DNA of 64,000 nt from assembly GCA_016717265.1 (NCBI GenBank), contig JADKFX010000001.1, forward strand, positions 3,608,501 to 3,672,500. Reading direction: 5' to 3'. Positions 51,961 through 60,885 of the stretch are shown piece after piece. This DNA is from Saprospiraceae bacterium. GTDB lineage: Bacteria > Bacteroidota > Bacteroidia > Chitinophagales > Saprospiraceae. The stretch's first letter is position 1, and each line of letters starts with the position of its first letter. The translations under genes were made by a program, and so were the position numbers. The notes under the pieces were generated by a model. It was not told where the DNA came from and made no database searches. It saw only the letters and a program-made list of their open reading frames with translations.

Positions 51961-51985
51961 AATATTCAATTTATAAACCAGCTAA

Positions 51986-54900
51986 TTATCTAACAATCGT
52001 TACAGCACCTTTATAATAAGCATCATTTTTTCCTGCTTCTGTGACTTTTAAAATCCACATATAAGTCCCTTCTGTTAAATCATCCCCATCACTGTCAATA
52101 CCATTCCAGGTGTTGACATAATTGACAAATTTGTTAACCTGGTTACCCCAACGATCAAAAATCGTAAGTACGTTATCAGTTTGTGATACACAGCTTATTT
52201 CAAGAACTTCATTGTATCCATCGCCATTTGGAGAAATAGCCAGTCTGCCTTTGTAACATTCTGGTGATTGCGTTTGTCCGCAAACGGTAAAGTTTTCAAC
52301 TGCTGTACAACCATTTACATCCGTTACTTTCAATAAACAAGGTCCTATTGGCAAATTATCTGCGATCTTGCTTAAGCTACCGCTGCACCATTCAAAACTG
52401 AAAGGTGAAGAACCACCCGTAATCAGTGCTTCGTATTTACCATCACTGGTACTGCTATTGCTGGCACAATTTAGTCTTTTGGCTACCAGGCTAATAGCCG
52501 GTGCATCTGGAACTATCAGCGGAGTTGAAACTTTGGAGTTTCCAGCTTCATCAGTTACCGTGACTGTATAACCAGTACCTGGGCATAAATCAGTTGCTAT
52601 ACTTGAATTCAGATTTATATCGTGTGACCATTTATACTTATACGTATGTGGTTTTGGATCAGAATGCGTCACTGTAACAATTATTTTACCATCGCATTTT
52701 CCATTGCAGGTAACTGCCGTCCCACCTGCTTTTGGGTCTACTTTTAAATCTACAGTAATCGTTGGAGGAACAGAATTTTCATTTTGCACCACGACCGTAT
52801 CACATTTAGTACAATCATTTTTATCGGTTACACAAAATGTATAAGTATCTGGTGCTGCATTCCTTAAGTCTTCTTCTGTACTTATGATAACGCCGCTAGA
52901 ATTTTTCCATTGAAAAGATTTATAAGCCAGGGTTCCACCTTTTATTGTAATAAAAGCTGCACCATTTGTTCCAGATGATTTTTTAACACTATCAATTGTA
53001 ATGACTATTGCATCAGGTTCTGTAATTACAATTACTCTGGTCGCGGAAGTTCCAAGTGCATCCGAAACCGTTACTGTATAAGATCCTTTACATAAGCCAT
53101 TTGGTGGATTAATCGTGTCCCCATTACTCCAAATAAATCGGTAGGGTACTTTTCCATATGCTCCACTCACAAAAGGCTTAGCTCTACATTCCCCATTGCA
53201 ACGGTTTGAATCCGCTAAAGTGACAGTAAGGATTTCAAATTTTCGAGGATTAACCGTAAATGTATCCATTTTAATACAACCATTTGCATCTGTAACCATG
53301 ATTTCATAATTACTTGCAACTAAACTAGTTATGTCTTCTGTTGTACCAACATTAATTGGATTTGCACTTAATCTTCTCCATTTATAGGTAAAGCCAGGAG
53401 TTCCGCCAATGACTGTTAAATCAATGGCACCATCACTAGAAATTACTACATCTTTCGTGATTGCTGTCAATTCAATTTCTGCTGGTTCATTAATTTGGAT
53501 TGCTATTGAAGTTGTAACTTTATTGCCATCCCCATTATCAATTACTGATAATTTATAAGAGCCTGGGCATAAATCGTTAGGTTCTAAAACAGTAGAAACT
53601 GTTACATTCGATGGTTGTAATTTCCATTCGTACGTAAAAGGTCCTTTGCCCCCTGATATTACGGTTCCTTTTACAGATCCATTACAATCTCCAAAACACT
53701 TAACACTGGATACTGTACCTAATGAAATGGAAACCGGAGTTGTGGAAGTTTTACATTTGACAGTAAAATCGGGTTCTCCTTTAATTACATTAAAATTTTT
53801 ACTATTGCAATCTGCGAATTCCATTGGACTGCCAGTAAGATCTGTAAAAACCAATTTTGTATCAAATGGACATGGAACACCTACCCTTGATTCGAAACAT
53901 ATATTAAATAAGATACCACCATTTGGTAAATCTTGAGAACCTGACTGTGCATCCCAGGTAACCCGAACTGAATCCTTGATAATATTAAAATTATTTGGAC
54001 CTAATCCTGGTAATGTTATGCCATTGATTCTTAATAATTTAAGTTTTGTTGTATCATAATTTGTACTAAACTGAAAGCTACTAACACATTTAAAATTATC
54101 AACCCGAATCGGAATACAAAATTCTGAGCCTTCTTCCACGGTTGTATCCCGAACGTATAGATTTAAGCTGGCTGCCGGAGCATCTGTAATGGTCACTTTA
54201 CCAGAGGTAAATTTAGGTGTTACTACATCTCCATTGCCATTTGTCACTTCAATCAAAACTGGGGTACCATCAAATGTCACTGCAGACATTGCTCCAGGAG
54301 CTCCAACTGGTTTAAGACAGACTTCAAATAACGTGGCTCCATCTGCAATGGTAACCGGATTTGCACCAGCATCCCAATTAATTCCAACCCCTGATCGATC
54401 TGGTAGTGAAGCATAATTTTGGCCCCATGATAGCTGAATCGATCCAACGGGTGGTGTTGATGAAAGTGATTTTATGGTATCAAACACAACAACTGCTTTG
54501 TCCCAATGCATGGTAAATTGCGCTGTTTGTATGTTTTTAAAACCTTTTGCGGTTACTTTTAAACAGGTCACAACACCTTGGGGTGTTGTCTCTGTGGAGG
54601 CAATAATTTGAAGAGAAGAATCAACAGGAGGTGGTCCTCCCTGGCAACCAGTGCCATTAATTTTTACTTTGCCTGTGGTTGCATTTAATGTTAAATTATT
54701 GAAATTACCATCCAGTACTTCAATAGAGGCCGGTTTATCTGCCAACTTCACAAACGAAGAATCACATTCCTTTCCAATTAATTTAAATCGCATTGAAAAA
54801 ATGGTAGTTCCATTGGTAATATTCTTCCCAACACCACCAGGAGCATCCCAAGTAAATCCAATCTGACCATTTTTTACTGATGTACTACCTACATGGGTAG

Positions 54901-55132
54901 AGAAATTTACATCGAAATTACCAGTTTTGATGACATCCACAATTGCCAAAACATTGGAATCATAGTGCATAGAGAACTGTGTGGTTAAGACATTTGTAAA
55001 ACCAGTTACAGTAACAGGTACTGAAATAGTATCATTTTTATTTCCTGAAACATTTGCGATCTGGAAATTGAGCTGAGCCTGACCCAGAACGTAGCAGCAT
55101 AGCACCGCCAAAGAGATTATATATTTTTTCAT
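51986..55132 (-). CDS. Cohesin-triplet / SprB-repeat surface protein with gliding-type T9SS type B C-terminus (protein G)
   Basis: 1048 residues. Signal peptide about 1-19. Three cohesin-like domains: about 20-155 (VLTTQFSMHYDSNVLAIVDV ... IGFTWDAPGG), about 172-312 (IQTAQFTMHWDKAVVVFDTI ... GINWDAGANP) and about 325-455 (VSSFQFSTNYDTTKLKLLRI ... VRVTWDAQSG). Then SprB-like repeats about 465-955 with recurring DLCPGSYKLSVID, NGLCKGSYTVTVSD and DLCPGTGYTVTVTD patterns. The C-terminal 85 residues are the gliding-motility/CHU_C type: SPNGDGYNEVLEI, LTIFDRWGNQV, WNGIDSDGDDLTEGTYMW, YYKGAVTIVR. It is therefore a type B T9SS cargo exported with the PorP/SprF protein encoded 25 bp downstream. The cohesin triplet makes it a candidate scaffold for the dockerin proteins encoded around it; this is inference. 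Confidence 0.9.
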   Translation of the reverse strand: MKKYIISLAVLCCYVLGQAQLNFQIANVSGNKNDTISVPVTVTGFTNVLTTQFSMHYDSNVLAIVDVIKTGNFDVNFSTHVGSTSVKNGQIGFTWDAPGGVGKNITNGTTIFSMRFKLIGKECDSSFVKLADKPASIEVLDGNFNNLTLNATTGKVKINGTGCQGGPPPVDSSLQIIASTETTPQGVVTCLKVTAKGFKNIQTAQFTMHWDKAVVVFDTIKSLSSTPPVGSIQLSWGQNYASLPDRSGVGINWDAGANPVTIADGATLFEVCLKPVGAPGAMSAVTFDGTPVLIEVTNGNGDVVTPKFTSGKVTITDAPAASLNLYVRDTTVEEGSEFCIPIRVDNFKCVSSFQFSTNYDTTKLKLLRINGITLPGLGPNNFNIIKDSVRVTWDAQSGSQDLPNGGILFNICFESRVGVPCPFDTKLVFTDLTGSPMEFADCNSKNFNVIKGEPDFTVKCKTSTTPVSISLGTVSSVKCFGDCNGSVKGTVISGGKGPFTYEWKLQPSNVTVSTVLEPNDLCPGSYKLSVIDNGDGNKVTTSIAIQINEPAEIELTAITKDVVISSDGAIDLTVIGGTPGFTYKWRRLSANPINVGTTEDITSLVASNYEIMVTDANGCIKMDTFTVNPRKFEILTVTLADSNRCNGECRAKPFVSGAYGKVPYRFIWSNGDTINPPNGLCKGSYTVTVSDALGTSATRVIVITEPDAIVITIDSVKKSSGTNGAAFITIKGGTLAYKSFQWKNSSGVIISTEEDLRNAAPDTYTFCVTDKNDCTKCDTVVVQNENSVPPTITVDLKVDPKAGGTAVTCNGKCDGKIIVTVTHSDPKPHTYKYKWSHDINLNSSIATDLCPGTGYTVTVTDEAGNSKVSTPLIVPDAPAISLVAKRLNCASNSSTSDGKYEALITGGSSPFSFEWCSGSLSKIADNLPIGPCLLKVTDVNGCTAVENFTVCGQTQSPECYKGRLAISPNGDGYNEVLEISCVSQTDNVLTIFDRWGNQVNKFVNYVNTWNGIDSDGDDLTEGTYMWILKVTEAGKNDAYYKGAVTIVR

Positions 55133-55176
55133 AGCTTACTGTATTTGGGCTAAAAACATTGAGTCCAAACTTAGAA

Positions 55177-55184
55177 CAAATTTA
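55177..55184 (-). promoter_or_regulatory. -7 promoter box of the protein G-PorP operon
   Basis: TAAATTTG on the minus strand, 45 bp before the ATG at 55132. Confidence 0.45.
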
Positions 55185-55502
55185 ATATATGTTTAATAAT
55201 CTTTATAATGAATATAATAATATTTTATAATACAATACCTGTTTTTAAGCATTTCTTAAGCTTTGACCTCTAATTTTCTATCGAAATAGAAATTACAGGA
55301 ACTATAAAAACATTGGTTTTGAGTTGATTTGCTTGAAAAGAATTGTAAATTCAAAAGTGTCTTCCTGCAAATTTACACTATTCTCCGGATTATCTGCAAG
55401 AATCTAGCCAAAAAATGATATCGCGTTTAAATGTCTTTTGCTAATAGAGAGCATAGGGTGCAAATAGTAAATGAGTATAACACAAAACCCATATCAATTT
55501 AC

Positions 55503-55535
55503 AAAAAAAAACCTGACCATGTGAACATGATCAGG
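55503..55535 (-). terminator. Rho-independent terminator of protein E gene
   Basis: On the minus strand CCTGATCATG pairs with CATGGTCAGG (one G-T pair) around TTCA, followed by nine T residues, 28 bp past the stop at 55564. A near-identical element follows protein F (60715-60745), and 17 bases flanking it (AGTAAATGCAGTGTTAT) are shared too. Confidence 0.9.
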
Positions 55536-55563
55536 CAATAACACTGCATTTACTCAATCCTTA

Positions 55564-58500
55564 TCAACGGATAAGAATTAATCTTTTTGTATCTGTAAAG
55601 TCTTCGGTATTCATTTGCATGTATAACATTCCGAATGTATTTAATTCTGTTTGCTTCAATTCAAATTCATGATAGCCTTTCGTGTAGTGCTTCGTTACCC
55701 GATGTATTACTTTTCCATTCATTTCGTAAAATATAAATTCTACTTCCTGTGCTTTTGATATCTCAAATCCTATGTTCGTAGATTCCTGAAACGGATTTGG
55801 TTTGTTCTGATATAATACGGTTGCTATTTCTCCTCCACTTCCATTGGATCCTCTACTCTGTAATGTTATCGGATGAATCTTAACTTCTGCATCATACCAT
55901 TGTGCAGTTAGGATTTCCTCTTGCATCCGGATTTGATTCGTAAGTTTGATTTCTGCTTCCGATTTTACAACCAAGGTAAATAATGCTGTTTTCGGTGTTA
56001 CTATTTTACCTTTGTTTTGTGTTACCGACATGACCACTTTGTTTCCATTGATTACATACTCATCGGCTGTAATTTCCAATTGTCCACTTTCTATACTTTC
56101 AATTTGTACCTTTTGTGCATCCAACTCAAAGGCCATTTGCATTCCTTCAAAACTCATCCCTTCCGTTGCATAGATCGCTATCCTTTGCGTATTGCCTGCT
56201 CCTAACATTTGCTCCTGATAATACAGGGGCATTTGATTGGCATTCCTACTGGTGCTGTTCTGCGCATTTCCTGCATCTACATCGATATTAATATCTCCCA
56301 TCTTGATTCCATAAAAATCAGCATTCATTTGATTCCTATTAATCAAACTATAACTAATTGAATGTTCAAATCCACATGGGTTATCTGTTGGTACGATGCT
56401 ATTCGTTGGTACAAATTTCCACGATGGACTTTGTGCAAACGCATTGATCTTTCCTAATATTAATCTTCTGATTTCTGATATATCCGCGGCTGTGATCGAA
56501 CAGTTTGCATTTACATCGGCTGCCAAATATTTATACGGACTATCAAATGTTTGGATTCCTAATATATGTCTTTGGATTAATACGATATCATACGTACTTA
56601 CACCATTTATAAAGCCCGTATTCTTTTCTGCTTGTATCGTATAATTCATTCCTGCCGTTAAGCTTGGAAATGTAAATACTCCATTCGCATCCGTATACGT
56701 CGAATTCGTTCCTGCTGGTGTTTGTCTTTGCCAACTCACGATCGCATCTTTTACGGCTCCATTCGCAATCGTTACAATCTTACCTTGTACTGTCAGTCCG
56801 GTAGGACATACATGATTCGGATCCTGTACTTCTAAGGTCGCTTCGCAATAATCTGAATTGCCGGATGAATCCACTACATATACCCGCAATATATTCTTGC
56901 CAATATTCGAACAACTAAATAACATCGATGCTTCAAATCGTCCGTTTAACAAAAAGTAATAGTTCAATTTATCTTTCTGTGTACAATTGTCTTCACTATT
57001 CAAATTAAAATCTTTCGCCCAAATTTCAATACTTTGGGTACTTGGCATCACGGTCGTTACAATATGACCAATACAATAGGGCGTTGGCTTCTTTGCATCC
57101 CGTACGGTCAATAAAAATGAACACACCGATTCATTGTTGCAGGCATCCCGTACTCTGAATGTTATTTTATGGATTCCTACTGGATATATTCCCGATGCAT
57201 TTTTTCCACTTCCACTATACGCTCCATCTACCGTCCCATTATTATTTATATCGACATCATGCGACCATACTAAATCTGTTGAATCCGTACAATCGTCTAG
57301 TGCAGATGCTACCAAACTTACCTGGCCTGAACATCCTGGACCAAATACATCCACTGCTCGATCCAAACAACTCGTTTGAAATACTGGTGCTACTACATTG
57401 CTTATTTTAATTACCTGCGTCCACGTCCAATATCCTACTGGTGTTTTATCATTTGGATTATATACACACCAATCTATTACGATCCATTTTCTTAATATTT
57501 TTAAACATGCATCCGGATCTAAGGTAAATATTAAATCATCATAAGTCTGTATGATATTACTACATTTATCGGCTCCTGTTATCTCTGGTTTTCCAGTAAT
57601 ATCGGGTGTCAAATGCAGTTTACTCATACACGTTGTATTACTTAAATAATCCAGGGGCCATTTTACTTTTACATTATCCGGTGTATAATCATTGATCTGT
57701 ATTATTTGTGTACAACTTGATACTAAGCCTCCTGGATCTGTTGCTTCAAATCTTCTGTAGATTTTGCCCTGACCGCATTTCAAATCATACGTTACAAATT
57801 CTTTTATCGTCACCCCACAGCCATCGTATGCATATCCATCTATTTTGGCTCCGTTAAATGTTGCTTTAGGATCATTGATCACAATTGCTTTGCGATCGGC
57901 AGCATTGGTTCTTACCGTGCCAAATACATTTAAATCTGTATAATCAAATTCACAGCTTACCGTAATATGCGGTGGACATACTATAATCGGTACAAGTTTA
58001 TCTTGTACTTCGATTTCTACCATACAGGTATTGTTATTTCCATGGATATCCCATACCCGCATCGATACCATTAAGGTCTTTCCTATATCTGCACAACAAA
58101 AATATACATAGGGACCCCACTGATCTGCATTCGATGTACCACAGGGTACTCCAAGATCCATTCGTCTGGCTTCATATCGATCAATGCCACAATTATCTAG
58201 CGAACCATCATCAAATGTTATTGCCGATACTTTTGCCGTACCATCTGAGGTCAGGGTCACTACGGTCTTTTGATCACATACTGGAATCGGTGGTACCTGA
58301 TCTTCAACCAATACTTCGGTTGCACAGTCTGTATAATTTCCACATTCATCCGTTACCCGAAAAATTACCCAGCTTAATCCCAATGGCAAGCCACTGATAC
58401 TATAAAACCCATTGCCTAAATAGACTATATTATTCGTATTTGCTCCATCTAAGGTCGCTGTATCCCCATTCCTTACTAATTTATAACCTACTTGTACCGT

Positions 58501-59520
58501 CGTCTTCGAACACTCTTCAATCACTGTTGGTGATGGTAATATTACTGAACCCGTACAACTCCAAATATCTGTACTGATCGTTACATTCTGACCACATGCT
58601 ATGATCGGTCCCTTCTCATCGATTACTTTGATCACCTGATAATGCGTGATTACATTCTGACCTGATGGACGGCACCAATCAATGTACGTCCACTTACGCA
58701 ATACTTTAAATGTATATGGACATACTGGTAATAACTGATCTTCATACGTCAATGCAATTTTACAGACCCCCCAACTCGGATACACTGCTTCTCCGCCTGC
58801 TGTCGGTACCCCCGTATGTTGCGGACCAGGGATCGTATCAAAACAAATCTTAGACAGACTATCTCCTAAATGAAATATCGTATCGCGTGGCCATACAATA
58901 TCTACCGCTGGATCGATCTTTTCAAAATATACACATTGATCACAGGTATCCGAATGATTCCCACTCGCATCCGTATAATAATAACTGATCGTCCGTTTTC
59001 CTGCCAGGATCGAATCGCATGGATATTTTACCGTCACATCACTTAATACATGACGCGTTACCGGCGAACAATTATCAATAACTACTGGACTAATCAATAC
59101 ATACTTAGTCCGATTACAAAATACGGTGTCATTTACCGGACATGTGAGTACCGGTGGTAATTTGTCTTCTACATAAATTGTGCCCCAACAAGAATTGTTG
59201 TCTAAATAGACAGCAACTGTTAGTGTTTTACCTATGTGCGTAGAATTCACTGTTGCATTTGGAATTGGTAAACCATTTGTTCCAAAAACAACGACTGTAT
59301 AAATACAGCCAACTCCTGGATCTTCCAGGATCATATCAGGCGTAATGATTGCTAGACATTTTTCATCCAATGAAACTTGAACTAAATTATCACAAGCCAA
59401 TTGACATTGCGCTGATACATTTTGAATGGACGCTAAAAACATCAGAACAGTTACTATGAATAGCTGCCTGGTTTTTTGCTTTCCATTTTTTAAAAGCGTA
59501 GTAAACGATTCCTTTTTCAT
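55564..59520 (-). CDS. Giant HYR-like / dockerin / cohesin-like surface protein, T9SS type A (protein E)
   Basis: 1318 residues. Signal peptide about 1-37 (ends VSAQ); conserved N-terminal module about 38-140 (CDNLVQVSLDEKCLAIITPDM, CWGTIYVEDKLPPVL); HYR/Ig-like repeats to about 900 with KVLRKWTYIDWC near 277, YFCCADIGKTLMVSMRVWD near 470, KILRKWIVIDWC near 678 and PTPYCIGHIVTTVMPST near 820. Dockerin-like about 965-1030 (GVSTYDIVLIQRHILG, Ca loop AADVNANCSITAAD), cohesin-like about 1095-1220 (FEGMQMAFELDAQKVQIESI), T9SS type A about 1235-1318 ending TKRLILIR. It is collinear with protein F and shares its terminator, so the pair arose by duplication. The response regulator gene 106 bp upstream may be cotranscribed. 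Confidence 0.88.
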   Translation of the reverse strand: MKKESFTTLLKNGKQKTRQLFIVTVLMFLASIQNVSAQCQLACDNLVQVSLDEKCLAIITPDMILEDPGVGCIYTVVVFGTNGLPIPNATVNSTHIGKTLTVAVYLDNNSCWGTIYVEDKLPPVLTCPVNDTVFCNRTKYVLISPVVIDNCSPVTRHVLSDVTVKYPCDSILAGKRTISYYYTDASGNHSDTCDQCVYFEKIDPAVDIVWPRDTIFHLGDSLSKICFDTIPGPQHTGVPTAGGEAVYPSWGVCKIALTYEDQLLPVCPYTFKVLRKWTYIDWCRPSGQNVITHYQVIKVIDEKGPIIACGQNVTISTDIWSCTGSVILPSPTVIEECSKTTVQVGYKLVRNGDTATLDGANTNNIVYLGNGFYSISGLPLGLSWVIFRVTDECGNYTDCATEVLVEDQVPPIPVCDQKTVVTLTSDGTAKVSAITFDDGSLDNCGIDRYEARRMDLGVPCGTSNADQWGPYVYFCCADIGKTLMVSMRVWDIHGNNNTCMVEIEVQDKLVPIIVCPPHITVSCEFDYTDLNVFGTVRTNAADRKAIVINDPKATFNGAKIDGYAYDGCGVTIKEFVTYDLKCGQGKIYRRFEATDPGGLVSSCTQIIQINDYTPDNVKVKWPLDYLSNTTCMSKLHLTPDITGKPEITGADKCSNIIQTYDDLIFTLDPDACLKILRKWIVIDWCVYNPNDKTPVGYWTWTQVIKISNVVAPVFQTSCLDRAVDVFGPGCSGQVSLVASALDDCTDSTDLVWSHDVDINNNGTVDGAYSGSGKNASGIYPVGIHKITFRVRDACNNESVCSFLLTVRDAKKPTPYCIGHIVTTVMPSTQSIEIWAKDFNLNSEDNCTQKDKLNYYFLLNGRFEASMLFSCSNIGKNILRVYVVDSSGNSDYCEATLEVQDPNHVCPTGLTVQGKIVTIANGAVKDAIVSWQRQTPAGTNSTYTDANGVFTFPSLTAGMNYTIQAEKNTGFINGVSTYDIVLIQRHILGIQTFDSPYKYLAADVNANCSITAADISEIRRLILGKINAFAQSPSWKFVPTNSIVPTDNPCGFEHSISYSLINRNQMNADFYGIKMGDINIDVDAGNAQNSTSRNANQMPLYYQEQMLGAGNTQRIAIYATEGMSFEGMQMAFELDAQKVQIESIESGQLEITADEYVINGNKVVMSVTQNKGKIVTPKTALFTLVVKSEAEIKLTNQIRMQEEILTAQWYDAEVKIHPITLQSRGSNGSGGEIATVLYQNKPNPFQESTNIGFEISKAQEVEFIFYEMNGKVIHRVTKHYTKGYHEFELKQTELNTFGMLYMQMNTEDFTDTKRLILIR

Positions 59521-59626
59521 TTTTTACTCGGTTTAAAGGATTGAAGTAATTACATGTTAATTTTATAATATCCTGAATTAGCTTACGCTATTTCTGTTTT
59601 TTATTCAATGCTATTGACCTGGGGGA

Positions 59627-60286
59627 TCAAATTAAATTATATTCATATGCCACTTTGATTAAACCAGATGCATTTTTTACATTTAGTTTTCTCATCAGAT
59701 TCTTTCTATGCACACTGACTGTATCTTTACTTATAAATAGTAAAGCTGAAATATCCCGATTGGATTTTCCTTTAGCAATTTGTTCAAGAATTTCTCGTTC
59801 TCTTTTTGTCAATTGATATTTGGCATTAAATCGCGTTAAATTTACATTTGCATTCATGGTTTTCTTATCAGGATTTGTAATCTTGATATTTGAACCAAGA
59901 ACCATTTCACCTTCCATGACTGCATCAATTGCATTTGCTAATTCGTCGAGTCCAGTATTTTTAGAAAGATACCCGTCGGCACCTTTTCGCAATGCTTCTC
60001 TAACAACTTTATCATCGGTATACATACTGATACATAAAATTTTTAGATCGCTATGCAGTTCTTTCAATTTTGGTATTAATAAGGCTGCATCATTTTCAGC
60101 CAAGTTCAAATCCAGAAATAATAAATCCACATGTTCAGGAGAAATCAAACGCAATAATTCTTGTCCGTTGGATGCTTCGCCAATGCATTCCAATGGGAAT
60201 CTGCATTTGATCCGTTGGAGTAACAAAATGAAACCTTTAACATATAGTTGGTGATCATCTGCTACGACGTAACGTATCCTGCTCAT
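59627..60286 (-). CDS. NarL/LuxR-family response regulator
   Basis: 219 residues. Receiver domain about 1-125 with the acidic pair DD at residues 10-11, the phosphorylation Asp59 in LLFLDLNL, the conserved Ser/Thr region ILCISMYTDD and the Lys in GYLSKNTG. A LuxR-type helix-turn-helix lies at about 155-215 (LTKREREILEQIAKGKSNRD, then SKDTVSVHRKNLMRKL). It would be a DNA-binding transcription factor controlled by phosphorylation. No histidine kinase is nearby, so it is an orphan here. It sits between two paralogous surface protein genes on the same strand, so local regulation of these is plausible but unproven. Confidence 0.93.
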   Translation of the reverse strand: MSRIRYVVADDHQLYVKGFILLLQRIKCRFPLECIGEASNGQELLRLISPEHVDLLFLDLNLAENDAALLIPKLKELHSDLKILCISMYTDDKVVREALRKGADGYLSKNTGLDELANAIDAVMEGEMVLGSNIKITNPDKKTMNANVNLTRFNAKYQLTKREREILEQIAKGKSNRDISALLFISKDTVSVHRKNLMRKLNVKNASGLIKVAYEYNLI

Positions 60287-60885
60287 GTGTATCGTTCCAG
60301 TAATTCGTTGAACATATTATGAATAAGCAAAATAAGTGCCAAAAATGTGTCTGACCTGTTTATAAGACCTTGAAAATCATTGACTTATCAATGAAATATT
60401 GTACTTAAATTACTAACAATAAGAATATTATACATGGCAAATTTATTTAATATGAAAAATAAAAAATAATTTTTTCATCATATATCATATTTGTATTACA
60501 GGTGTAAAGAATTATAAATTCAGTCTATTATATATTTAATTTAATCCAGATATTAAAAGCAAAATACCTTCCGATTGCATTGGAAAAAATTGCCATTTTT
60601 CTGCAACAGGACGATCCAATACTATGCAAAATTTTTAATTTGATAATCTATAGTATGTATCGGAATGTAAGTCGAATTAATTTCTATTTAACCCAGATCA
60701 TGCATCCCTAAAATAAAAAAACCTGACCATGTTTCCATGATCAGGCAATAACACTGCATTTACTCTATCTTTCTATAGCTTAATAATAAGGCTTATGAAG
60801 TACACTGATTTGATAATATCAATGTTTCCTCTTTTACAAATTAAATTGTTGAATTGATAATCACAGAAACTTTCAAGAATGCCAA
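60287..60885. other. Intergenic region between protein F and the response regulator
   Basis: No gene seen in about 600 bp of AT-rich DNA. It holds the terminator of protein F (60715-60745). No TAnnTTTG box was found close to the response regulator start. Confidence 0.5.
60715..60745 (-). terminator. Rho-independent terminator downstream of protein F gene
   Basis: On the minus strand CCTGATCATG pairs with CATGGTCAGG around GAAA, followed by seven T residues. It is about 140 bp past the stop at 60886 and is a near copy of the terminator of protein E. Confidence 0.85.

Larger units (their letters stand above)
55133..55563. other. Promoter region of protein G and 3' end of protein E
   Basis: No gene seen. 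Contains a minus-strand -7 box (55177-55184) 45 bp before protein G and the terminator of protein E (55503-55535). Confidence 0.5.
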
